This document shows positions 29,575 through 44,425 of a stretch of 64,000 nt of DNA, in pieces (the stretch's first letter is position 1; each line of letters opens with the position of its first letter). This stretch comes from Tepidiphilus margaritifer DSM 15129 (GTDB taxonomy: Bacteria > Pseudomonadota > Gammaproteobacteria > Burkholderiales > Rhodocyclaceae): NCBI RefSeq assembly GCF_000425565.1, contig NZ_AUDR01000014.1, positions 186,001-250,000 on the forward strand. The letters are read 5' to 3'. Made by a program: the position numbers and the translations under genes. The notes beneath the pieces are model-generated. The model was not told the origin of the DNA. It was given only the letters and a program-made list of their open reading frames with translations, and did no database searches.

Positions 29575-30530
29575 CCAGAGCTTGCCCGTTTCTGCCGATC
29601 GAGCCACACCCCCAAGCCTTGGGCGTTGAGCTCCATGTCCATGCGTAGAAATTCGGTGAGCGCCTCGCCCCGCAAGGGCCAAGCCTGACGCTCCGCCTCT
29701 TCCTGCATCAGGGCATCCAAGCCGGCGAGAATTTCCAGGTGCCGCGCAACTCCCTCACCGCGGGCCGCTCGCGCAACCTCGACGTAGGCGTCGATCAAAC
29801 GGTGCAGATCCGCCGCCAGTCGCTCGAGTTCGCGTACCCGGCCGAAATGCGTCAGATAAGCGGCCGTGGGACGGGCGGCAAGGATCCGGTCGATGGAGGC
29901 ATGGAGCGCTTCCGGTTCGAATTCGGTGGGGGTAGTCGTCGGAATCACCGAAGCCCGCCCTGCCACGTCCAACTCTCGGTAGGAAAGCCCGAACGTATCG
30001 CCGGTATAGATCGCCTGCGCCACTGGATCATGGATGACGATATGGTGACGTGCATGACCCGGCGTGTGCCAGATCGTCAGAGGCCGCTCACCGAAAAGGA
30101 GCGTTTGGCCATCCTCGACGGCAATCACCCGTTCGGGCGGCACCGGCACGAGGTGCCCGTACATCGCATACGTTTCGGCTTCGCCATAGACGGCGGCGGC
30201 CGCCTGCCATAAGCGCGACGGATCGATCATGTGGCGTGCGCCGCGCGGGTGCACCACCAAACGGGCATTGGGCAAGGCAGCCATCAGGTGCCCCGCCCCG
30301 CCAGCGTGATCCAGATGCACGTGCGTGAGCAGGACGTAGTCCACCGCCTGCGGAGGAACATGGCTCGCCGCCAGCGCCTCCAAGACCCGCGGCACCGAGG
30401 CATTCACGCCGGTATCGACCACTGCCGCCCGCCCGTCCTGCACGATCAGGTGCACCGCCGCCAGCCCCGAGCGAAGATAGCCCGTATCGACGGTGAGCAC
30501 CCCGTCCTCGTGTGCGATCACATAGTCCAC
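29571..30530 (-). CDS. Metallo-beta-lactamase fold hydrolase
   Basis: A 319-residue MBL-fold enzyme. Metal ligands are seen in THVHLDHAGG (around residues 70-79), the middle His in TPGHARHH, and Asp in IYTGDTFG, with a final His in YLTHFGRV. A helical C-terminal extension of about 90 residues follows the fold. The presence of GDTFG and the C-terminal helical part resembles the glyoxalase II-like and thiolesterase-like groups. Substrate unknown. It appears to be the first gene of the run through tcdA and cbiX. Confidence 0.82.
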   Translation of the reverse strand: MDYVIAHEDGVLTVDTGYLRSGLAAVHLIVQDGRAAVVDTGVNASVPRVLEALAASHVPPQAVDYVLLTHVHLDHAGGAGHLMAALPNARLVVHPRGARHMIDPSRLWQAAAAVYGEAETYAMYGHLVPVPPERVIAVEDGQTLLFGERPLTIWHTPGHARHHIVIHDPVAQAIYTGDTFGLSYRELDVAGRASVIPTTTPTEFEPEALHASIDRILAARPTAAYLTHFGRVRELERLAADLHRLIDAYVEVARAARGEGVARHLEILAGLDALMQEEAERQAWPLRGEALTEFLRMDMELNAQGLGVWLDRQKRASSG

Positions 30531-30705
30531 CGTTGTCCCCTTTCGCTTGGCAGGTCCAGCCCTGCCTCTTCATGGTAGCGAAAGACCCTGCTCGCCGCAT
30601 CCGCAGTGTTCCCCGATCCAGCGATTCCGGCGAGCCGGCAAACGAAAATCCCGATACGGGAAATCCCTGCACCGGGATGATCGAAACCCGGAGCGATCCC
30701 CTGCC

Positions 30706-31182
30706 TCAGAACGGGATGTCGTCTTCCTCGAATCCGTTGTCGAAGCCCCCTTTGGCCGCCGGCGCCGACTGGGCGCTTGGGCGTGGTGCGGCAGCAGGCG
30801 AAGGAGCGCCCTCATCCATCGGCGCATCGGCGCCGCCTCCGGCACCACCGCGCGAACCGAGCATGCGCATCACGTCGCCGCGAATCTCGGTGGTATAACG
30901 CTCTTGACCGCTCTGATCGGTCCATTTGCGCGTTCGCAGGCTGCCCTCGATATAGACCGAGGAGCCCTTGCGCAGATATTGCGCCGCGATCTCCGCCTGA
31001 CGGCCGAAGAACACCACCCGGTGCCACTCGGTGGCCTCTTTGCGCTCACCGGTAGCCTTGTCCTTCCAGGTCTCGGTGGTGGCGAGGGAAAAAGTACACA
31101 CGGCCTCGCCGCTGGGCATGTAGCGCGTCTCGGGATCTCGGCCGAGGTTGCCGATCAGGATCACTTTATTGACCGATGCCAT
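30706..31182 (-). CDS. ssb: Single-stranded DNA-binding protein
   Basis: A 158-residue SSB with an OB-fold starting [20 protein letters not shown], the tract [20 protein letters not shown], a Gly/Ala/Pro-rich linker (about residues 112-145) and the conserved acidic tip DDIPF that recruits partner proteins such as RecJ and RecO. It lies 13 bases after the MFS transporter stop on the same strand, as in many betaproteobacteria. The 175-base gap after it holds a short TCCCG/CGGGA hairpin followed by a T-rich run, too weak to call a terminator. Confidence 0.96.
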   Translation of the reverse strand: MASVNKVILIGNLGRDPETRYMPSGEAVCTFSLATTETWKDKATGERKEATEWHRVVFFGRQAEIAAQYLRKGSSVYIEGSLRTRKWTDQSGQERYTTEIRGDVMRMLGSRGGAGGGADAPMDEGAPSPAAAPRPSAQSAPAAKGGFDNGFEEDDIPF

Positions 31183-31195
31183 CGTTTCTTCCTCT

Positions 31196-32395
31196 TCAGG
31201 ATGTGCGTGAATCTTTGGGCGTTGCCGGCGGTTGCAACCCCAGGCTCAAAGCATACCATGCGAGCGCGAGCCCTGCCGCCGCCCAGTGGATCGCCTGCGG
31301 CGAGAGGGTTTGTGCGATCAGCCCTCCCACCCAGCCGCCACAAAAAAGTCCCAGGGATTGCAAGGTGTTGTACACGCCGAGCACGGCTCCCTTGCGTTCC
31401 GGCGGTGCGATGCGTGACACCCAGGAGGGCTGGGTCGCCTCCAGGATGTTGAAGGCGACGAAAAACCCCGTGAGCCACAACCCGATCATCCACAAATCGT
31501 TCGCCCATAAGGCGAACCCGAGTTGCACCACGGCGAGCAACGCAATGGCAGCCAGATAGACCGGTTTCAGGCGAGCATGGCGCTCGGCGAAGACGATGGC
31601 TGGCACCATCACCGCGAAAGAAACGAGCACTGCCGCCAGATAGACGCTCCAATGGCGCTCAAGCGGCAACCCTCCCCGCGTAACCAAGGCCCCCGGCACC
31701 ACCACCCACATCGCCATCTGGATGAAATGCAGCAAAAATACGCCCGCATCGAGCCGCAGCAGCCGGGAATCCCGGAGCACCCCCCACAAGGACGTGCGAG
31801 GCACCGTTGCGGCAACAGCGGGTCGATTCGGCGTGGGCACGCCCCGCCAGACCATCACCGCCGCGCCGGCGGCAAGCAGCCCCGTGAAGAGGAAGATGCC
31901 GCGCATCCCCACCAGGCCGTAGAGCGCCGGCCCCAGCACCAGCGAGAGGGCAAACGTGAGGCCGATGGTCGAACCGATCATGGCCATGGCCCGCGTGCGA
32001 TGCGTCTCGGGCGTGAGGTCGGCCACCAGCGCCGTCACGGCGGCCGAGATCGCCCCCGCGCCCTGCAAGGCACGCCCCCAGGTGAGCCAGTGCAGATCGG
32101 GCGCAAAAGCAGCCACGAGGCTGCCCAGCACGAAGAGCCCGAGTCCGGCGACGATCACCGGTTTGCGCCCGAAGCGGTCGGAGGCTGCGCCGAAAGGAAT
32201 CAGCAGCACCGCCTGGGTAAGCCCGTAGATGCCGATCGCCAGGCCGATCGCCGCCCTGTCCTCACCGCCCGGCAAGTGCCGGGCGTATTCGGAAAAAACA
32301 GGAAGGATGAGAAAGAGCCCCAGCATGCGCAGCGCGAACACCGCCGCGAGCCGCACCACCGCCATCCGTTCGCTGCGAGAGAGTCGATCATCCAT
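31196..32395 (-). CDS. Major facilitator superfamily transporter
   Basis: A 399-residue, 12-helix MFS permease. The loop 2-3 signature is [16 protein letters not shown], and the N-terminal half has the [16 protein letters not shown] stretch typical of the betaproteobacterial MFS gene located next to ssb. The start at 32395 ([11 protein letters not shown]) leaves out a basic in-frame extension that lies over a terminator hairpin. Substrate unknown; homologues are often annotated as multidrug or sugar transporters without proof. It is transcribed after the gltBD terminator, so it probably has its own promoter between 32396 and 32409. Confidence 0.85.
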   Translation of the reverse strand: MDDRLSRSERMAVVRLAAVFALRMLGLFLILPVFSEYARHLPGGEDRAAIGLAIGIYGLTQAVLLIPFGAASDRFGRKPVIVAGLGLFVLGSLVAAFAPDLHWLTWGRALQGAGAISAAVTALVADLTPETHRTRAMAMIGSTIGLTFALSLVLGPALYGLVGMRGIFLFTGLLAAGAAVMVWRGVPTPNRPAVAATVPRTSLWGVLRDSRLLRLDAGVFLLHFIQMAMWVVVPGALVTRGGLPLERHWSVYLAAVLVSFAVMVPAIVFAERHARLKPVYLAAIALLAVVQLGFALWANDLWMIGLWLTGFFVAFNILEATQPSWVSRIAPPERKGAVLGVYNTLQSLGLFCGGWVGGLIAQTLSPQAIHWAAAGLALAWYALSLGLQPPATPKDSRTS

Positions 32396-32409
32396 GCGCA
32401 CACTCCGGC

Positions 32410-32443
32410 AAAAACGAAGCCGGCCACGAAGGCGGCCGGCTTC
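32410..32443 (-). terminator. Rho-independent terminator after gltBD
   Basis: A perfect 10-bp stem (GAAGCCGGCC / GGCCGGCTTC, 32416-32425 with 32434-32443) encloses an 8-base loop. Read on the minus strand it is followed by a C-free GTTTTT run at 32410-32415. It lies 28 bases after the gltD stop. Confidence 0.85.
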
Positions 32444-32471
32444 CTCGAGATTCACGACGAATCCCGCCGCC

Positions 32472-33938
32472 TCAGGCCGGCAGGATACTCTCGCCCATCA
32501 GATAGAGATCGACCGCGCGAGCCGCCTGCCGCCCCTCGCGGATCGCCCAAACGATCAGCGACTGGCCGCGGCGCACGTCCCCGGCAGCGAACACGCCCGG
32601 CACGCTGGTCGCGTAGGCTCCAGGTCCTTCGGTCGGCGCGGCGGCGTTGCCGCGTGCATCTTTTTCCACGCCGAAGGCTTCGAGCAGTGCCCCGAGCGGA
32701 TGGACGAATCCCATGGCGAGCAGCACGAGATCGGCGGGAATCTCGAATTCCGAGCCCGGGATCTCTTTCATCTGCCCCCCGCTCCAGTCGAGCCGCGCCA
32801 GGCGCAGCGCGCGCACGCGGCCATTCTCACCCAGGAAGGCCTTGGTGAGCACGGCGAACTCGCGTTTCACCTCCCCCTCCAGGTGCGAGGTCGAGGTGCG
32901 CAGCTTGTTCGGCCAGTAAGGCCAAGTGAGGGCCTTGTCCTCCTGCTCGGGCGGACGCGGCATGAGCTCGAGCTGGGTCACCGATTTGGCACCGTGGCGA
33001 ATCGCCGTGCCCACGCAGTCGGCGCCGGTGTCGCCGCCGCCGATCACCACCACGTGCTTGCCCTTGGCTGAGATCGGATTGGGTGCGTCGCCGGCCACTT
33101 CCCGGTTTTGCGGGATGAGAAACTGCAGGGCGAAGTAGACGCCTTCGAGCTCGCGCCCCGGCACCGGCAGATCGCGCGGCACTTCCGAACCCGCGGCGAG
33201 CACCACCGCGTCGAACTCGCGGCGCAGCTCCTCGGCGGAGACGAAACTCTTGGCCGCGTTTTGGATCGCGGCGGGAGTATCCGACGCCCCGACGAGCACG
33301 CCGGTGCGAAAACGCACCCCTTCGGCCTCCATCTGCGCCAGCCGCCGGTCGATGAGCCATTTCTCCAGCTTGAAGTCGGGGATGCCGTAGCGCAGCAGGC
33401 CACCGATGCGGTCGTTCTTCTCGAAGAGCGTCACCTCGTGCCCGGCGCGCGCCAATTGCTGCGCCGCCGCCATGCCCGCCGGGCCGGAGCCAACCACCGC
33501 GACTTTCTTGCCGGTCTTGCGCTTGGGCGGATGCGGCAGCACCCAGCCGCGTTCCCAGGCGAGATCGATGAGGAAACGCTCGATCGACTTGATGCCGACG
33601 GCCTCGTCATTGATGTTGAGCGTACAGGCCGCCTCGCACGGTGCCGGACACACACGGCCGGTGAATTCGGGGAAATTGTTCGTCGCATCGAGCGCGTTCC
33701 AACCCTCGCGCCAACGCTTGCGATAGACGAGGTCGTTCCAGTCCGGGATGAGGTTATTCACCGGACAGCCGTTGTGGCAGAAAGGAATGCCGCAGTCCAT
33801 GCAGCGCGCGCCCTGGATCGTCGCCTCGTTCTCCGAGAGGCGATGCACGAACTCCTTGTAATGCCGGATCCGCTCGGGAACCGGATCGTAGGCTTCCGTG
33901 ACGCGGCGGTATTCGAGAAAACCTGTGGGTTTGCCCAT
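32472..33938 (-). CDS. gltD: Glutamate synthase, small (beta) subunit
   Basis: Supplies electrons from NADPH to the large subunit for glutamate synthesis. The 488-residue protein has two N-terminal iron-sulfur clusters (Cys46, 49, 54, 58 in [13 protein letters not shown] and Cys97, 101, 105 in CPAPCEAAC), an FAD site [20 protein letters not shown], and an NADPH site [19 protein letters not shown]. It ends with the [16 protein letters not shown] and [18 protein letters not shown] segments. It follows gltB by 23 bases and ends at a strong terminator. Confidence 0.96.
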   Translation of the reverse strand: MGKPTGFLEYRRVTEAYDPVPERIRHYKEFVHRLSENEATIQGARCMDCGIPFCHNGCPVNNLIPDWNDLVYRKRWREGWNALDATNNFPEFTGRVCPAPCEAACTLNINDEAVGIKSIERFLIDLAWERGWVLPHPPKRKTGKKVAVVGSGPAGMAAAQQLARAGHEVTLFEKNDRIGGLLRYGIPDFKLEKWLIDRRLAQMEAEGVRFRTGVLVGASDTPAAIQNAAKSFVSAEELRREFDAVVLAAGSEVPRDLPVPGRELEGVYFALQFLIPQNREVAGDAPNPISAKGKHVVVIGGGDTGADCVGTAIRHGAKSVTQLELMPRPPEQEDKALTWPYWPNKLRTSTSHLEGEVKREFAVLTKAFLGENGRVRALRLARLDWSGGQMKEIPGSEFEIPADLVLLAMGFVHPLGALLEAFGVEKDARGNAAAPTEGPGAYATSVPGVFAAGDVRRGQSLIVWAIREGRQAARAVDLYLMGESILPA

Positions 33939-33961
33939 TTCCTTGCAGTCTCCAGAGAGAA

Positions 33962-38641
<4,680 letters not shown>

Positions 38642-38773
38642 GGTCAGGCTTTCCTCGACTCGGATCCAATGACGGTGAAAGAAAGGGCGCGCCGCTGTGG
38701 CGCTACGGGATCGACCGGGGACCGTTGCGAGAGACGGGCGGAGTATCCTGGCGCGCGAAAAGGCGGGCGGAAC

Positions 38774-38802
38774 AATATACCGTCGAAGGGGCCATCGATC
38801 AA
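38774..38802 (-). promoter_or_regulatory. Candidate sigma-70 promoter of gltBD
   Basis: On the minus strand TTGATC (38797-38802) and TATATT (38774-38779) are 17 bases apart, matching consensus at 4/6 and 5/6. The gltB ATG is about 133 bases downstream, leaving a leader long enough for regulation. It lies directly after the dgt terminator. Confidence 0.5.
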
Positions 38803-38814
38803 GATCGCACCGAG

Positions 38815-38857
38815 AAAAAATTTGTCCCTGGCGCTATTTCAGCCAAAGTCGGACAAA
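38815..38857 (-). terminator. Rho-independent terminator after aroK-aroB-dgt
   Basis: Read on the minus strand, TTTGTCC (38857-38851) pairs with GGACAAA (38827-38821), with an inner TGGC/GCCA pairing in the loop, and is followed at once by six T. The hairpin begins 5 bases after the dgt stop codon. Confidence 0.75.
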
Positions 38858-38861
38858 ACGC

Positions 38862-39980
38862 TCAGAACGCCTCTTCCAGACCGAAAATGCGGCGATGCTC
38901 GCGAACGGCATAGCGGTCGGTCATCCCGGCGATGTAATCGGCCAAGGCGCGACGGCCTTTCTCCGCGAAACGTCGCCGGTACCCCTCTGGCAGCAGGGAA
39001 GGATCGGCGGCATAGGCGGCGAAGAGCTCACGGATGATGCGCTGCGCGCGGCGGTTCATGTCGATCACCCGCGGATGGCGGTAGAGCTGGAGAAAGAGAA
39101 AACGCTTGAGCAGCGCGACTTCTTCGCGCATCGCACTCGAATGCTGCACGAGCGGCGGCGCGCGGCGTACATCTTCGACGCAGGCGGGATCGGCCTCGGC
39201 GATACGCCGCCGAGTCTCCCCGACGAGGTCGAGCACCATGAGCGAGATCATGCGGCGAATCGTTTCATGGATGAGCCGCTTGCGCTCCAGACCCGGATAG
39301 CGCGCCTCCACCTCGGCCCGCGTGCGTGCGAAAATCGGCACTGCCTCGAGCGCCTCGAGGGTAAGGAGGCCGGAGCGCAGACCGTCGTCGATGTCATGGT
39401 TGTTGTAGGCGAGCTCGTCGGCCAGGTTGGCGATCTGCGCTTCCAGCGAGGGGCGCAAGTCGCGGCGAAAACGCTCGGCAACCTCTCCCAGCCGGGCCCA
39501 GTGTTCCGGACGACAGTGCTTCAAAATACCCTCGCGCGTCTCGAACATGAGGTTGAGCCCGTCGAATTCGGCGTATTTTTCCTCGAGTTCGTCGACGATG
39601 CGCAGCGACTGCAGGTTGTGTTCGAACCCGCCCTCGTCTTTCATGCACTCGTCGAGCGCCTCCTGCCCGGCGTGCCCGAAAGGCGTATGCCCCAGGTCGT
39701 GCGCCAAAGTGATCGCCTCGACCAGCACGTCGTTCACGCCGAGCATCTGAGCGATCGATCGCCCGATCTGCGCCACTTCCAGTGAATGAGTGAGCCGCGT
39801 GCGAAAGTGATCCCCGACGTGGTTGACGAAGACCTGCGTCTTGTATTCCAGCCGGCGAAAGGCGCTCGAATGCACGATCCGGTCGCGGTCGCGCTGGAAC
39901 TCGCTGCGCGGCGCCGCGCTCGGCTCCGGGTGCCGGCGCCCGCGGCTCGCCGCTTCATGGACCGCGTACGGGGCCAGCAT
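38862..39980 (-). CDS. dgt: Deoxyguanosinetriphosphate triphosphohydrolase-like protein
   Basis: An HD-superfamily enzyme that splits dNTPs to nucleoside and triphosphate. The 372-residue product has FQRDRDRIVHSSAFRRLEYK, first metal histidine His65 in TRLTHSLEVAQIGRSIA, the HD pair His94/Asp95 in LAHDLGHTPFGHAGQEAL and a further Asp in LAYNNHDIDDGLRSG. It is the short Dgt-like type, and its nucleotide preference is untested. The ATG lies 1 base after the aroB stop. The order aroK-aroB-dgt-gltB is common in betaproteobacteria. Confidence 0.93.
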   Translation of the reverse strand: MLAPYAVHEAASRGRRHPEPSAAPRSEFQRDRDRIVHSSAFRRLEYKTQVFVNHVGDHFRTRLTHSLEVAQIGRSIAQMLGVNDVLVEAITLAHDLGHTPFGHAGQEALDECMKDEGGFEHNLQSLRIVDELEEKYAEFDGLNLMFETREGILKHCRPEHWARLGEVAERFRRDLRPSLEAQIANLADELAYNNHDIDDGLRSGLLTLEALEAVPIFARTRAEVEARYPGLERKRLIHETIRRMISLMVLDLVGETRRRIAEADPACVEDVRRAPPLVQHSSAMREEVALLKRFLFLQLYRHPRVIDMNRRAQRIIRELFAAYAADPSLLPEGYRRRFAEKGRRALADYIAGMTDRYAVREHRRIFGLEEAF

Positions 39981-39981
39981 C

Positions 39982-41061
39982 TCAGCTCCTTGCTTCGATC
40001 GCGGCGCGCAATACGGATGGCGCCACGTCTGCCGTCACCACCGCCTTGCCGATCCCTTGGAGCAGGACCAGGCGTAGCCGCCCACCGCTCACTTTCTTGT
40101 CGCCGGCCATCCAGTGCAACATCTCATCCACCGGCAAGCCGGGCCCCTGTACCGGCAGACCGGCCCGGATCAAGAGCCCCTCGATGCGCGCGAGCTCGCC
40201 CTCATCGATCCAGCCCAGGCGCAGTGACACCTCGGCCGCCATCAGCATCCCCACGGCCACCGCCTCACCGTGCAGCCAATCGACGTAGCCTGTCCCCGTC
40301 TCGATCGCATGGCCGAAGGTATGTCCGAGATTGAGCAGGGCCCGTTCGCCACGCTCGGTCTCGTCAGCCGCCACCACTTCGGCCTTGTTGCGACAGGAGC
40401 GCTCGATGGCGAAGGCCACCGGTTCCGGCTCCAGCGCGAGCAACGCCTCCATGTGCCCCTCGAGCCAATCGAAGAAGGCGGCATCCCGGATGAGACCGTA
40501 CTTGATCACCTCGGCGAGCCCCGCGCGCAGCTCGCGCAGCGGCAGGGTCGCGAGCGTATCGGTGTCGATGAGCACGGCACGAGGTTGATGGAAAGCTCCG
40601 ATCATGTTCTTGCCGCGCGGATGGTTGATCGCCGTCTTGCCGCCCACGGAAGAATCGACCTGCGCCAGGAGCGTGGTGGGCATCTGCACGAAAGGAGCCC
40701 CACGCTGCCAGGTGGCGGCGGCAAAACCCGTCATGTCGCCAATGACGCCTCCGCCCAGGGCGATGAGGGTGGTGGCACGCTCGGCGCGGGTATCGACGAG
40801 CGTGTCGTAGACTTTTTCCAGCGTCTGCCAGTTTTTGTACTGTTCCCCGTCGGGCAGCACCACCGAGTCGACGCGCACGGCGTGACGCTCCAGCATGGTC
40901 GTTACGCGCTCGAGATAGAGCGGCGCCACCGTCTCGTTCGTGACGAGCACCGCGCGCGGCTGCTCCAGGTGCGGCAGCAGCAACTCATGGGCCGTAAGCA
41001 CGCCGGAACCGATGAAAATAGGATAGGACCGCTCACCCAGATCGACGGCCAGCTCACGCAT
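39982..41061 (-). CDS. aroB: 3-dehydroquinate synthase
   Basis: Second shikimate-pathway enzyme, converting DAHP to 3-dehydroquinate with NAD and zinc. The 359-residue product has [20 protein letters not shown], the NAD-binding [41 protein letters not shown], and metal ligands in [21 protein letters not shown] and [12 protein letters not shown]. The start overlaps the aroK end by 8 bases, so the pair is translationally coupled. Confidence 0.97.
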   Translation of the reverse strand: MRELAVDLGERSYPIFIGSGVLTAHELLLPHLEQPRAVLVTNETVAPLYLERVTTMLERHAVRVDSVVLPDGEQYKNWQTLEKVYDTLVDTRAERATTLIALGGGVIGDMTGFAAATWQRGAPFVQMPTTLLAQVDSSVGGKTAINHPRGKNMIGAFHQPRAVLIDTDTLATLPLRELRAGLAEVIKYGLIRDAAFFDWLEGHMEALLALEPEPVAFAIERSCRNKAEVVAADETERGERALLNLGHTFGHAIETGTGYVDWLHGEAVAVGMLMAAEVSLRLGWIDEGELARIEGLLIRAGLPVQGPGLPVDEMLHWMAGDKKVSGGRLRLVLLQGIGKAVVTADVAPSVLRAAIEARS

Positions 41062-41614
41062 CCCCTTCTCCTTGCGCGATCACTACCCTTTCCCCTCTAC
41101 CCGACAGGTAGTCGCGTACCGCCTCCTCGACGCGCGCGAGCATGGCCGCGGGCTTCATTCGACCGCCATCGACGACGATGTCGGCCGCCTCGCGATAGAG
41201 CGGGTCACGCTGGGCATAGAGTTCGAAAATACGCTGCCGCGGCTGTGGCACCTGCAGCAGCGGCCGATGGCGGTCGTGCCGCAGCCGCTCCCACAGTACC
41301 TCCGGTGGCACGTGCAGATAGACGACGATGCCCCGGCGGCGCAGCTGCGCCCGATTCTCCGGCCGCAGTACCACCCCGCCGCCGGTGGCGAGCACGATGT
41401 CCTCGCGGCCGAGCAGTTCGGCGAGCAGCCGCGTCTCGCGCTCGCGAAATCCCTCCTCGCCCTCGACGGCGAAGATCGTGGGAATGGAGACGCCGGTACG
41501 CGCCTCCAATTCTTGGTCGCTGTCGATGAAAGCCAGCCCGTGTCGTGCCGCATAAGCGCGCCCGACGGTCGTCTTGCCAGCCCCCATCATTCCGATGAAC
41601 ACAATGGGCTCCAC
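41054..41614 (-). CDS. aroK: Shikimate kinase
   Basis: Phosphorylates shikimate. The 186-residue protein begins [20 protein letters not shown] with the Walker A site at residues 8-16. It also has the shikimate-binding [23 protein letters not shown], and [13 protein letters not shown], and the lid arginine in RHRPLLQVP. It follows pilQ and the terminator at 41677-41707, so it probably has a separate promoter despite the conserved pil-aroK-aroB order. Confidence 0.96.
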   Translation of the reverse strand: MEPIVFIGMMGAGKTTVGRAYAARHGLAFIDSDQELEARTGVSIPTIFAVEGEEGFRERETRLLAELLGREDIVLATGGGVVLRPENRAQLRRRGIVVYLHVPPEVLWERLRHDRHRPLLQVPQPRQRIFELYAQRDPLYREAADIVVDGGRMKPAAMLARVEEAVRDYLSGRGERVVIAQGEGDA

Positions 41615-41676
41615 CCGATACGCTCACGTTCGTTGATCGAGGCTAGTGTACCGTAAAAAGCCCTGCCATACAGTGC

Positions 41677-41707
41677 AAAAACCCACCCCTGAGCAGGGCG
41701 GGTTTTT
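41677..41707 (-). terminator. Rho-independent terminator after pilMNOPQ
   Basis: A 12-bp stem (left arm 41677-41688, right arm 41696-41707) with a 7-base loop. On the minus strand the only irregular pair is a G-T wobble and the stem ends in GGGTTTTTGC; on the plus strand that pair is an A-C mismatch. It therefore fits termination of pilQ transcription better than the reverse direction. Confidence 0.75.
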
Positions 41708-41726
41708 GGAGGACATAACCGCGGGA

Positions 41727-43886
41727 TCAGCGCAGGCGCAAGTCTTCGGCCACGATTCTTGGCGTGAGGAACACCATCAGCTCGGTGCGCGTCGCCGAAT
41801 TGGATTTGTTGCGAAAAAGGTTACCAAAGACCGGGACATCGCCCAACCAGGGCACCTGATCGACGCCGTTGGTTTCATTTTCTTGGAACAAACCACCGAG
41901 AACGATCGTGCCGCCGTTATCGACCAGAACGTCGCTCACCACTTCACGCTTGCGGATCGGCGGGTTGCCTTGAATGCTACGTGAGTAGTCCGGCTGATCG
42001 TCATGTACCACTACCTTCATACGAATGCGGCCATCCGGCGTGAGCACCGGCGTGACGCGAAGTTCGAGCACCGCCTCCTTGAACTGGACGTTGGGAGAAG
42101 TCATGTTGTTGGCCGTCACCGTGGTCACGTAAGGAATTTCTTGACCGACGGCAATACGCGCCTCGATGTTGTTCGCCGTCATGATCTTCGGGTTGGAGAC
42201 GATACGTGTTTTCCCCGTGACTTCGGCCAGGTTGAGTTCCAGGTTGAGGAAACGCGTCGCCGACCGGTTGAAGATAGAAAGGGCAAAAGTCGAAAACTGA
42301 CCTTCATTGATATTGTTGTTCTGTTGGAAGAATGGTCGGCTGATCGGCCCGATATTAAAGTAATCTGCCGAAATGATTGGCCTACCATTCGTATTGAGGC
42401 GCGCCCCGATCTCTTTGTTGAAATTCGAGGACACCTCGAGAATGCGCGCCTCGATCACCACCTGACGTGGCGGCACGTCGATCTGTTTCAAGAGCTCCCG
42501 CACCGCTTGAAGGCGCTCTTCAACATCAGTAATGAAGAGCTTGTTAGTGCGCATGTCGAAGGTCGCCATGCCACGGTCGGAGAGCATTTTCTTGGTATTG
42601 TTATTGCTTCCCCCGGTCGTGTTGTCATTGGAGATCATTTGATAGATCTCGGAGGCCGAATGGTAGTTGATCTGAAAGCTCTCGGTGACCAACACCCCTT
42701 TCTCGATGCTCTGGTTGAGCGCGTCCAGACGCACCTTCTCCTGCTCGGCGATCTCCTGCGCCGGGGCAACCCAGATGACATTGCCCTGCTGACGTTTATC
42801 GAGCTTTTTGTTCTGCAGGATGATGTCGAGCGCCTGATCCCAGGGCACGTCGACCAGGCGCAACGTGATGGTACCCTGCACGGTGTCGGAGACGACGATG
42901 TTGAAGCCACTGAAGTCGGCCAGCACCTGCAACACGGCACGCACGTCGATGTTCTGGAAGTTGAGCGTGAGTCGCTCGCCCTTGTACTGGGGCTTGCCCA
43001 CGAGCACCTTGTTGGGGTCTTCCTGAACCGGCTGGATGTCGACGACGAAGAGCGCGTCGGCCTGATAGGCGGTGTGCTGCCAGTTGCCCTTGGGCTCGAT
43101 CACGAGCACGGTATCACGCCCGCGCCGCTCGAAGCGGAAACTCTGCACCGGCGTGGCGAAATCGGTCACGTCGCTGCGGCGGTAGAGCTCCTGCGGCAGC
43201 GCCGTCTCGGGGAAGACGACCTCGATGCGCTCGCCGGCACGGCGCAGGTCGGGCGCGATCTCAGGGGTGGAGAGATGCACCATCACCTTGCCCTCACCGT
43301 TCGTTCCCCGCCGGAAGTCGACCGAGAGGATCGAAGGAACGACGGCCCCACCCCCCGACGAGGCGGCTTGCCCCACCGCCTGCGTCTGGTAGGGAACGAG
43401 GGCTTCCTGCGCCTTGCTGGCCATTTGAGCGGCGGTACCGGCTTCGAGCTCGAGACCCCAGCCCGAGCCGATCTGGGCGAGGCGGTAGGTCATCGGCTGC
43501 GACAGGGCAAGGACGACCCTCAAGCGCCCGGCCGCCTCGACTGCGTAGATCCGCTCGATGCCGTTGCGTTTGATCTCCCGCGAGGGCGCCCCCAACTGGC
43601 TCTTCGCATTGGGAAAATCGATGACGATGCGCGAGGGGCTAGTGAGCGCGAAATGCGAGGGATTGACGACGCTCCCCTCGAAGACGAAATCGACCCTCAT
43701 TCCCCCCTGTCCCGATTCCACGAGGGAAATGTCTTTGAGGAGCGCGGCCTTCTCCTCGGCCATGGCCGGACGCCCGCCGGCCAAGAGCAGCATCAGGCAC
43801 ATTCCCAAGACGAGCATCCCCATCCAGCGTGCGGCGGCACCCCTCTTGGCCTCGAAACCAAGAACTTCTCCAGCTGCGCGAATCAT
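41727..43886 (-). CDS. pilQ: Type IV pilus secretin PilQ
   Basis: Forms the outer-membrane pore for type IV pili. The 719-residue precursor has a signal peptide ending near AMA-EE, two AMIN domains (about residues 45-130 and 190-285), and a secretin STN-like domain with LNFQNIDVRAVLQVLADFSG. Next come an N1-like domain and the secretin barrel with VPPRQVVIEARILEVSSNF and the terminal VPWLGDVPVFGNLFRNKS. It ends EDLRLR. The ATG at 43886 with GGAGG upstream overlaps the pilP stop. The same pore could admit DNA to ComEC. Confidence 0.96.
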   Translation of the reverse strand: MIRAAGEVLGFEAKRGAAARWMGMLVLGMCLMLLLAGGRPAMAEEKAALLKDISLVESGQGGMRVDFVFEGSVVNPSHFALTSPSRIVIDFPNAKSQLGAPSREIKRNGIERIYAVEAAGRLRVVLALSQPMTYRLAQIGSGWGLELEAGTAAQMASKAQEALVPYQTQAVGQAASSGGGAVVPSILSVDFRRGTNGEGKVMVHLSTPEIAPDLRRAGERIEVVFPETALPQELYRRSDVTDFATPVQSFRFERRGRDTVLVIEPKGNWQHTAYQADALFVVDIQPVQEDPNKVLVGKPQYKGERLTLNFQNIDVRAVLQVLADFSGFNIVVSDTVQGTITLRLVDVPWDQALDIILQNKKLDKRQQGNVIWVAPAQEIAEQEKVRLDALNQSIEKGVLVTESFQINYHSASEIYQMISNDNTTGGSNNNTKKMLSDRGMATFDMRTNKLFITDVEERLQAVRELLKQIDVPPRQVVIEARILEVSSNFNKEIGARLNTNGRPIISADYFNIGPISRPFFQQNNNINEGQFSTFALSIFNRSATRFLNLELNLAEVTGKTRIVSNPKIMTANNIEARIAVGQEIPYVTTVTANNMTSPNVQFKEAVLELRVTPVLTPDGRIRMKVVVHDDQPDYSRSIQGNPPIRKREVVSDVLVDNGGTIVLGGLFQENETNGVDQVPWLGDVPVFGNLFRNKSNSATRTELMVFLTPRIVAEDLRLR

Positions 43887-44425
43887 CGTTTTTCCTCCAA
43901 GTTCAATTCCACCGGCCGCTTGATCCAATGCTGTTCGGTATCCTGCACCATTTCTTCGATCTTGACCTTGGTCTCCTCGATCGCCACGACCCGGCCGAAA
44001 TTCTGTCCGAGATAGGATCCCACCGTGACGGGATAGACACCGTCCGGCGCCTCTATCAGCGCCCGAATCTCTTTGCCCCGGCGCAATATCCCCCTGAGCT
44101 TGAGCTCTTCGAGCGAGAAGCGCTCGAGCGGCTCACGCGGCCGATTCATGTCCGGAGCAGGCAAACCCCCTCCCTTGGCCGACTTGAGCGCCGGCGGGGC
44201 TAGACGGCCAGGGTCGAAGGGGTCGGTCAAATCCTGGGCTTTATAAACCACCGGAGGAAACGGTTTGACTTCGGGAAGCGGCGGAACCCGCCCTTTCAGA
44301 CCTTTGGCAGACTCCTCCATCCATTGCTGGATGTCAGTCACGTCCGAAGGAGGGGCCTCGACGCATCCGGCCAGCAGGAACACGGCCAAAACCGACGTCA
44401 ACGCCGGCAGTGAAGGAAAGCTCAT
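43883..44425 (-). CDS. pilP: Type IV pilus assembly lipoprotein PilP
   Basis: A 180-residue inner-membrane lipoprotein linking PilNO to the secretin PilQ. The lipobox is LLAGC (Cys21), followed by an unstructured segment and a C-terminal beta-domain with ELKLRGILRRGKEIRALIEA and YPVTVGSYLGQNFGRV, typical of PilP. It overlaps pilO and pilQ by 4 bases each. Confidence 0.94.
   Translation of the reverse strand: MSFPSLPALTSVLAVFLLAGCVEAPPSDVTDIQQWMEESAKGLKGRVPPLPEVKPFPPVVYKAQDLTDPFDPGRLAPPALKSAKGGGLPAPDMNRPREPLERFSLEELKLRGILRRGKEIRALIEAPDGVYPVTVGSYLGQNFGRVVAIEETKVKIEEMVQDTEQHWIKRPVELNLEEKR

Noticed and set aside
30531-30705. Short hairpins (TCCCG/CGGGA and ATCCC/GGGAT) after ssb
   Set aside because: The stems are only 5 bp and compete with one another; too weak to call a terminator.
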